A DNA stretch of 64,000 nucleotides from Cytidiella melzeri (taxonomy: Eukaryota > Basidiomycota > Agaricomycetes > Polyporales > Irpicaceae): assembly GCA_022592445.1 (NCBI GenBank), contig JABYQR010000112.1, forward strand, positions 54,689-118,688, written 5' to 3'. Positions 58,145 to 64,000 of the stretch are shown here, piece after piece. Position 1 is the stretch's first letter. Every line of letters begins with the position of its first letter. Under the pieces are notes generated by a model. The model saw only the letters and a program-made list of their open reading frames with translations. It searched no databases and was not told the DNA's origin. Made by a program: the position numbers and the translations under genes.

Positions 58145-59345
58145 TGACACAGAGACGGGGCTCAACGTGAAAAACAGGGACACAAAGTGGAAAACGACGA
58201 GGAGGTGGTGGCAGGCGTAGAGCACAATGCTTTCACCAGCTATCAGACTTTGTTCAAGTTGCTAGCCCAGTAAAGACCAAGTTAGTATTGGGTACTACTA
58301 GCTATGTAGTACAGGAGGGGTTTGCTTACCTAGCCCAGTAAAGTAATGGTTTTCAGCTCCGGCTCACGGACTCATAATTACCGGATTTCCTTTTGTATTC
58401 CGTATATGGCCGCTTTATTGTTCTTTCATCACGCGGACACATCTGTATCACAGATATTCCTTTTTGGGTCGCCAGAGGGCTCTGTCTTATATATCTTCGC
58501 CCCCGCTCCTGACACTCTATCGTGCTCTTTCTCTTTCGCACCTGGAGTGAGTATTCTTCGTTGTCCCTCACATATGCAATATGCTCACAGCCTGTACCTG
58601 TAGTTAACTCGCTCTGCTCGTGTGTCTTAGGTACAGTCATTATGCTAATCGTGCTCTTTCTCTTTTGCACCTGGATTAACTCGCTCTGCTCGTGTGTCTT
58701 AGGTTCTTACGACGGCAAGTGGGATTACGACTGCGCATCCATCCCTGCCTCTAGACATGTTGAATACATTTGACCGGCTTTATAAAGACCAAGAGGTCGA
58801 GATGGGGGCTAGGAGCATACATGTAGCTGCTTATATAGACTTCAGGGACCTGTGCACAGACCATGTTGAGGGCAGGCTTTGCAAGAAGCTGTGTGAACAA
58901 AGAACAAAAGAACAACCTAAAGGAGAACAATAGCTATTGTCTACACCTTGCCAAGAACTCTACCCGTGAGAGAATCTATCTAAAAGGAGACCAACTATTG
59001 TATTCCATTCCCACACCTGTGAGAACATCCTTCCATAAAGAGAACAATAAGGAAAGAACAAAAGGAGTCCATGAGGACATCATTTATGACATCAAACCCT
59101 AGCTATGGGCTGAGCCATGTGCTTGTAGCCATGTGGTCTTAGTTAAGCTAAGTCACATGCTAGTGTGACGTAGTAGCAAGTAATGTGACCGTGTGGAGCA
59201 TCTAAGCCACGTGATACGGGCACTTAATAGACGTGCAAAGGAGTTTGTGCAGAGAAGGTTGCAACTGAGCTGCAGCCCGGAGTTTTACAGATAAAAACAA
59301 GGAGTATATTGCGAAAATTAAGGGCCAGTCAGGCCATCCATGACA
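58145..59345 (+). mobile_element. Solo-LTR-like insertion inside the TR-GAG element, itself interrupted
   Basis: It starts TGACACAGAG and ends CATCCATGACA (TG...CA), flanked by CTGCC (58140-58144) and CCGCC (59346-59350), a duplication with one mismatch. The reverse complement of 61014-61757 matches it over its length, apart from the 439-bp insert at 58344-58782 and small indels. It has a TATATAGA motif and no coding capacity, fitting a solo LTR. The parent element is not in the window. Confidence 0.8.
58344..58782. mobile_element. Third-level insertion of 439 bp, class uncertain
   Basis: This segment is absent from the second copy at 61014-61757 and is flanked by a 5-bp duplication TAAAG (58339-58343 and 58783-58787). 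It contains an internal tandem duplication of about 60 bp (GTGCTCTTTCTCTT and AACTCGCTCTGCTCGTGTGT each twice, 58521-58704) and a TATATATC motif. The ends (TAATGG ... GGCTTTA) fit neither TG...CA nor clear inverted repeats. Confidence 0.6.
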
Positions 59346-59961
59346 CCGCCAAAACTTCAAAGGAGGCTTTTGATGCCTTGGCCAACGTTTTTGCCATCCA
59401 GGGCAGTGTTGCCTGTGTTGATATCCGATGCAAAATATTTGGTTACCGCATCGACGAGACAGATAATCTCACAGTCAAGATCCAAGACATTAAACGTCTC
59501 TGGATTGAATATAATATGGTTTGGGGAACTGCTACCACATTGGGCAATAACAATCTCGCAATGTGCATTTTATCAGCCTTACCGGAATCTTGGGACGCAT
59601 TTGTTTCCGTCATTGCTGCTGATGGCAATCTCACTTCTGCCAGTCTTATTGGTTGTATAGTGCAGGAGGAATCTCGGCACAAGTCACGCGTCGCTACCCA
59701 GGCTTTTGCGGCCACTCGTGTTATGCCAAAGAAACGGTGTTTTTGTACTGGAGTCACTTGTCACAAGTGTGGCAAGGAAGGTCACATCAGACCTGAATGT
59801 GAGGAACAGGACAAGCCCACCGCTCAGTCCAATTCGGCAGCTTATTCAATGGTTGCACGGGACCCCTCGCTACAATTTGTTCGCACGCACAAACCGACGT
59901 GCCGGAGTATACCTTCTAGGCAACTCGCGCTTGTTCTCACGCTCTGCTCGTTGAGGGGGAG

Positions 59962-60189
59962 TGTTGTTATTTTATATATTCCGCCTGATTTTTGTTTGTG
60001 GCCATTTGTTCCCGCCGCCCGCCTTTGTCATTCCGCGTGGATTACCTGCTTCGATATCCCATTTGCGTCTTATCCGTTTTTCTAAAATAATATAAAAACC
60101 CTTGTATTTGCATAGCTACAGAATAAGATTGTGTTCCTTCATTTCAAGCCCTCCTCCTGTGCGTGCTCCAAACCCCTCCATTTACAACA
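59962..60189 (+). repeat. TR-GAG 3' LTR
   Basis: 228 bp. It differs from the 5' LTR mostly by C/T and G/A changes, several at CG dinucleotides. Confidence 0.9.
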
Positions 60190-60194
60190 TACGG

Positions 60195-61008
60195 CGTATG
60201 AAAGGCGCAGAACTATGCCTGTTCATGCAGCCTCTGCCGCAGAACTGTACCTATTCTGACAGATGTCAAGACATGGTTCCTGTTTGCACAGCAGGCAAAG
60301 TGTCTTGCTGTATGCTACAGCTCAGAGCTGGCTGGGAGACCGTAGGTCCACCACAGTCCTATACAGTTACAGACAACTGCTGCTGGGAGGATGTGCCTCC
60401 TTGTATGTTTCTCTTCCTTTTCATTGAACTCTGATTTACACCTCTGATCAACCTCTTTGTGGTTCTCATGTACGGTACGGCACTCACACCTCCACCAGCC
60501 ATCAATATTCTCACTCACTGGTAGCAATGCAGCTGTGCAATGTTGATTCTTACAGCCTGCACTCTACACCGGGGTCATGTTAGCGGCTACTGCACCGCTG
60601 CTTATGAAAACAAACCCCAAGAGTCTCATTGACTGCACCTCACCACCCTCTTGCGTTGTTGGGTGCAGAAGGGGGGCTGTACGGCTCGTGCAGTAGCATG
60701 GCTGGCATCCCTTGGTACAACATATCCGCTGTACGGTCAATTCTTTTCAACAAAAATGTGTCTACCCACACTTGCCAAGTTTTTTTTTTGCCCAGAGCAT
60801 TTCTCGTTGCAGGTGGCACAAAGAGCGCCCATGACCCCGGCATACCCAAGAACGCTGAAACACTAACAACCACCCTGGACACAAAAGGGGCCAGGAACCA
60901 GCACACCAGACCTCTTAGAGGCAATCATGTGAACAAGTTGTGTGGGGCTGTGTGTAAAATGTGCAAGTGGGTCAAAGAGTCCTAAGCTTCACTAAAGGTA
61001 ACAAGAAA
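60195..61008. other. Unassigned spacer between retroelement insertions
   Basis: Frames up to 118 codons (60629-60985 plus) are Cys- and Trp-containing but match no family I can name. It is possibly decayed transposon sequence into which the neighbours inserted. Confidence 0.4.
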
Positions 61009-61013
61009 GATAT

Positions 61014-61757
61014 TGTCATGGATGGCCTGACTAGCCCTTAATTTTTGCAATTTACCTCTTGTTTTTATCTGTAAAACTCCGGGCTGCAGCTCAGTTGCAA
61101 CCTTCTCTGCATACATTCCCTTTTCACGTCTATTAAGCGCCCGTATCACGTGGCTTAGACGCTCCACACGGTCACATTACTTGCTACTACGTCACACTAG
61201 CATGTGACTTAGCTTAAGTAAGACCACATGGCTACAAGCACATGGCTCAGCCCATAGCTAGGGTTTGACATCATAGATACTGTCCACATGGGCTCCTTAT
61301 TGTTCTCTTTATGGAAGGATGTTCTCACAGGTGTGGGAATGGAATACAATAGTTGGTCTCCTTTTAGATAGATTCTCTCACGGATAGAGTTCTTGGCAAG
61401 GTCTAGACAATAGCTATTGTTCTCCTTTAGGTAGTCCTTTTGTTCTTTGTTCACATGGCTTCTTGCAAAGCCTGCCCTCAACATGGTCTGTGCGCAGGTC
61501 CCTGAAGTCTATATAAGCAGCTACATGTACGCTCCTAGCCCCCATCTTGACCTCTTGGTCTTTACTGGGCTAGGTAAGCAAACCCCTCCTGTACTACATA
61601 GCTAGTAGTACCCAATACTAACTTGGTCTTTACTGGGCTAGCTACCTGAATAAGGTTTATAGTTGGTGAGAGCATTGTGCTACACGCCTGCCACCACCTC
61701 GTCGTCGTCTTCCACATTGTGTCCCTGTTTGTCATGTCGAGCCCTGTCTCCGTGTCA
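61014..61757 (-). mobile_element. Solo-LTR-like element, inverted second copy
   Basis: 744 bp bounded by a perfect GATAT duplication (61009-61013 and 61758-61762). On the minus strand it starts TGACACGGAG and ends CATCCATGACA. It contains two copies of AGCCCAGTAAAGACCAAG and a hairpin (GTACTAC ... GTAGTAC, 7-bp stem). It is the uninterrupted version of 58145-59345. Confidence 0.85.
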
Positions 61758-61762
61758 GATAT

Positions 61763-62670
61763 TGTGAATAGCGACGAGTGTAGCCAGTAGGCTTTTTAGA
61801 AGTAGCGCATGTAAACAAGCTTCGTGTAGCGCGAGAATGTTACGAATGGTCTTCACACCCCATTATTTTCCTTTACTTCTTTGATTACCTTGATAACCAG
61901 TTATCTTCTTTTACAATTGCCTTGACGATCCAACTCGCCTTTCCTCCATCATTCCCTGATCCACATCGCCTCCGTTCAACACGGACTATTATGTTATCAA
62001 TTGCCTTCTGATGTCCATTCAAACCTCGGACCTAACTCCGATTGGTTACCATTGCTTTGGTTCAACCCTCGGCCTTTTCATATCTCCGTTACCACTCCAT
62101 CGGGTCCAACCCCGTCTATCCCCTGTTTCGGGTTCAACCCCTTCTCTATTGATTCCTGCCTCATGTTTCACCTTTCTATTGCTCCTTGTTTCCGCACCTT
62201 GACGGTCTTTTCTCTCATTGGCTTTCCGGAGTAGTGGCTGTTCTCTGTGCATTGTTCTTCCTTTCTGTTTCTCCGATTTGCTACCATTACCTCGGACTGG
62301 TCCAAAAGTAGTTAGGTCAACATGCAAAATAGCCGTTAGACATGGGGCTAGAACCTCAGTCTATCCACTTCGTATCAATATTCCTTCTATCGAACCATCA
62401 TCTGTCTGCCACTGTGCTTGACAGCGACCGCGCGGCCTAGACCATCATCAGACCTTGAGTGTAGCTACACCAAGGGGTTCTGACCTGACAACTTGTCCCT
62501 TGACGATAGTCGGTCTTAACATTTGGATAGACTCTTCTGGGTCTACCCCGCGCACCAAGAAGAACAACTCGATTGGCAACGACTGCGGTCTTGCTGCAAT
62601 CCCTTGTCATCCTCGCTAGCCTTACCCTGGATGGGAAGCAGCAATTAGATACATCAGACATCAGAAGCAT
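61763..62670 (+). other. Probable leader or LTR region of the gypsy-like element
   Basis: Pyrimidine-rich sequence with no open frame of note, directly upstream of the gypsy-like gag. It may contain that element's 5' LTR and primer site, but the second LTR is outside the window and I cannot place the ends. Confidence 0.35.
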
Positions 62671-64000
62671 ATGACAGTGGGAGCTGAAACATCCCTCCCC
62701 TGCTACGGAAAGCCGCACCTTTTTTACAAGAAGAAACGAGACGTCTATCTTGACCAAGACAACGAGTGGGAACATTGCACAGCTGACATTTGTCCCAATC
62801 GTGAACTAGCAAACCAAACAGTAACACCGCCACACCCAGACTTTGAAGTTGTGGACATTGCCCAAGTTGAACGACACTTGCGAGAAGCCAGAAGACGCGA
62901 CAAGAGACAAGCAGAAGTACCATCTGCTAGTAACAAACCACCACTATTGTTAGAAGAACTCGCAGTAGCACCAAATACAACAATGAGTACCCCTCAAGAA
63001 GCAATACAACCCGAAGGTACCCAAGCACCAGGGACTGAAAGAGAACAAAGGCCATTTACACCATTCACTACCCATGACAACGACAACTCTTCAGCCCCAG
63101 ATCCACATCGACCCATCTTCCGACCCTATGATAGGGAAGGTCATGAGAAAAGGAAACAATCAGACCCTTTCAACCCCGAGTACCCCTTTGACAGATATTC
63201 CGACGCCCCAACCAATGACCGAGCACCACCTGAAAGCGAGTGGGAAAAGCTCAAACTCCGTGATCCCCAAGACTTTGATGGCAGGGCCGAGAAGTTTGAT
63301 GAATGGTGGACCAACATGTTGATGTACATCAAGATGCAGCCCAAGCGATTTGCTCTAGCCATACACAAGATTGTTTGCGTACTCAGTTACATGAATGGAG
63401 GAACAGCTGGACCATGGGCTATGTTGAAGAAGAAACAATACCTGATGGAAGATTTCCCACACTGGAGAGAATTCTGCGATGAAGTGTTGATGTTCTTCCA
63501 GGACAAAGGACTCAGAGAACGAGCATTGGCCAAGCTTGAAAGAGCAAATCAAGGCTCGAGAACAGTCCAAGAATACAACAATGATTTTTCCGTATTGCTG
63601 GGACAATACGGCGAGAACCGAGACGAGACAGCGGTAATGGCTTGGTACAAGCGCGGACTCAAGTGGAGCCTCCTTAACGCCCTTCATAATCTACACCATC
63701 AACCGGACAACCTCGGAGAAATGATGATAGAAGCGCTCCGGCTAGAAACAAACCGACAACTCCTGACGCTCGATCTGGCTGCTCATAATGGCCGTGGCAA
63801 GAGTGAGGGGGGAAGTCAGTCTACTCGAACCCCCTACTCCAACAACAACCAAGCCACTGCAAGAGTTATGAACGCAGCAGATCGTGAGCGTCACTTCAGA
63901 GACAAACTATGCTTCAGGTGCCATCAGCCTGGTCACAAAGCTAACGATCTCTCCTTCCATCCCGACTATAGGCCAAACCCACGCACGCAATCTGAGCGCA
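62671..64000 (+). CDS. Ty3/gypsy-like Gag with N-terminal Cys/His module (cut by window end)
   Basis: An open frame of 443 codons from the ATG at 62671 to the window end; an in-frame TAG at 62617 lies upstream. Residues 9-44 form a Cys/His module (C11, H16, C36, C41) like that of the copia polyprotein. A charged, Pro-rich linker of ~150 residues follows. From about residue 190 comes a retrotransposon Gag core (KLKLRDPQDFDGRAEKFDEW, GGTAGPWAMLKKKQYLMEDF, then a block around GSRTVQEYNNDFSVLLGQYG), typical of Ty3/gypsy Gag in mushrooms. A zinc-knuckle-like CFRCHQPGHKANDL lies near the end, but the last position is Leu where CX2CX4HX4C needs Cys. Pol is not visible, so the gypsy assignment rests on the Gag. 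Confidence 0.8.
   Translation, partial: MTVGAETSLPCYGKPHLFYKKKRDVYLDQDNEWEHCTADICPNRELANQTVTPPHPDFEVVDIAQVERHLREARRRDKRQAEVPSASNKPPLLLEELAVAPNTTMSTPQEAIQPEGTQAPGTEREQRPFTPFTTHDNDNSSAPDPHRPIFRPYDREGHEKRKQSDPFNPEYPFDRYSDAPTNDRAPPESEWEKLKLRDPQDFDGRAEKFDEWWTNMLMYIKMQPKRFALAIHKIVCVLSYMNGGTAGPWAMLKKKQYLMEDFPHWREFCDEVLMFFQDKGLRERALAKLERANQGSRTVQEYNNDFSVLLGQYGENRDETAVMAWYKRGLKWSLLNALHNLHHQPDNLGEMMIEALRLETNRQLLTLDLAAHNGRGKSEGGSQSTRTPYSNNNQATARVMNAADRERHFRDKLCFRCHQPGHKANDLSFHPDYRPNPRTQSER

Larger units (their letters stand above)
57878..60085 (+). pseudogene. Broken copia gag of the TR-GAG element
   Basis: The frame opens at ATG 57878 (MAEEVTTPVPTSTSS, then LAGPENYLTWRIQLSDIL), the usual copia gag start. 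A TGA at 57995-57997 stops it after 39 codons, probably a former CGA. The frame then continues (LNLWGHVSGTVEKP) until the insertion at 58145 and resumes after 59345 (KTSKEAFDALANVFAIQGSV). With the insertion and one target duplication ignored, the two parts are in phase. A zinc knuckle CHKCGKEGHIRPEC follows, and the frame runs through the polypurine tract into the 3' LTR, ending at 60085. Confidence 0.85.
57484..60189 (+). mobile_element. Non-autonomous copia derivative with gag only (TR-GAG type), carrying nested insertions
   Basis: LTRs 57484-57711 and 59962-60189, both 228 bp, start TGTTGTTATTTTA, end TTTACAACA, and differ at about 17-18 sites by eye. The target-site duplication TACGG is perfect (57479-57483 and 60190-60194). 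The primer site GGTTATGAGCCCCG (57712-57725) and polypurine tract GAGGGGGAG (59953-59961) equal those of the intact copia element, although the LTRs are unrelated in sequence. Between them lies only gag, ending with a zinc knuckle shortly before the polypurine tract; integrase and reverse transcriptase are absent. Without the nested insertion the element is about 1.5 kb. Confidence 0.9.

Noticed and set aside
1..64000. CRISPR arrays, rRNA genes, bacterial-type operons
   Set aside because: No regularly spaced repeats, no rRNA-like sequence, and intron-rich eukaryotic genes throughout.

Overview
The window is nuclear DNA of a filamentous basidiomycete, most likely an Agaricomycete. Coding genes are split by many short GT-AG introns (about 47-80 nt), intergenic DNA holds homopolymers and microsatellites, and the recognisable proteins are typical mushroom genes: phenylalanine ammonia-lyase, an MPR1-type acetyltransferase, a PHO80-like cyclin and a Crinkler/RHS-type P-loop protein. 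All exon boundaries were read by eye from splice signals, reading phase and family conservation.

Left part (1-24 kb) is the gene-rich host region. It holds the 5' part of mitochondrial arginine-specific carbamoyl-phosphate synthase (minus, cut by the window start), phenylalanine ammonia-lyase (minus), the rRNA-processing nuclease FCF1 (plus), a covalent-flavin amine/amino-acid oxidase (plus), a small secreted or anchored protein (minus), an 856-residue disordered protein with a SAP-like N-terminus (minus), and a 956-residue alpha/beta hydrolase of the hormone-sensitive-lipase type (minus).

Middle part (24-39 kb) mixes host and repeat-derived genes. It holds an orphan RNase H domain, a Crinkler/RHS-like P-loop protein between two diverged direct repeats of about 1 kb, a 66-residue secreted protein, an MPR1-like N-acetyltransferase, an AAAP amino-acid transporter, and convergent to it a TauD-type dioxygenase. 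Acetyltransferase, transporter and dioxygenase together suggest handling of amino acids or their analogues, but no co-regulation can be shown.

Right part (39-64 kb) is dominated by retrotransposons around one cyclin gene. An apparently intact Ty1/copia element (39152-44693) has 434-bp LTRs that read as identical, a perfect 5-bp target duplication and one 1537-codon Gag-Pol frame. The cyclin at 49.7-50.8 kb lies between gene-poor stretches of about 5 and 6.7 kb. From 57.5 kb there is a gag-only copia derivative (TR-GAG type) that was hit by a second element, itself hit by a third insertion; an inverted copy of the second element lies at 61.0-61.8 kb. At the right edge a Ty3/gypsy-like gag runs out of the window.

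The most unusual observation is a short Cys/His module (C-x4-H-x19/23-C-x4-C, flanked by LPCYG, DN-x-WE and CPNR) at the N-terminus of both the intact copia polyprotein and the otherwise unrelated gypsy-like gag.
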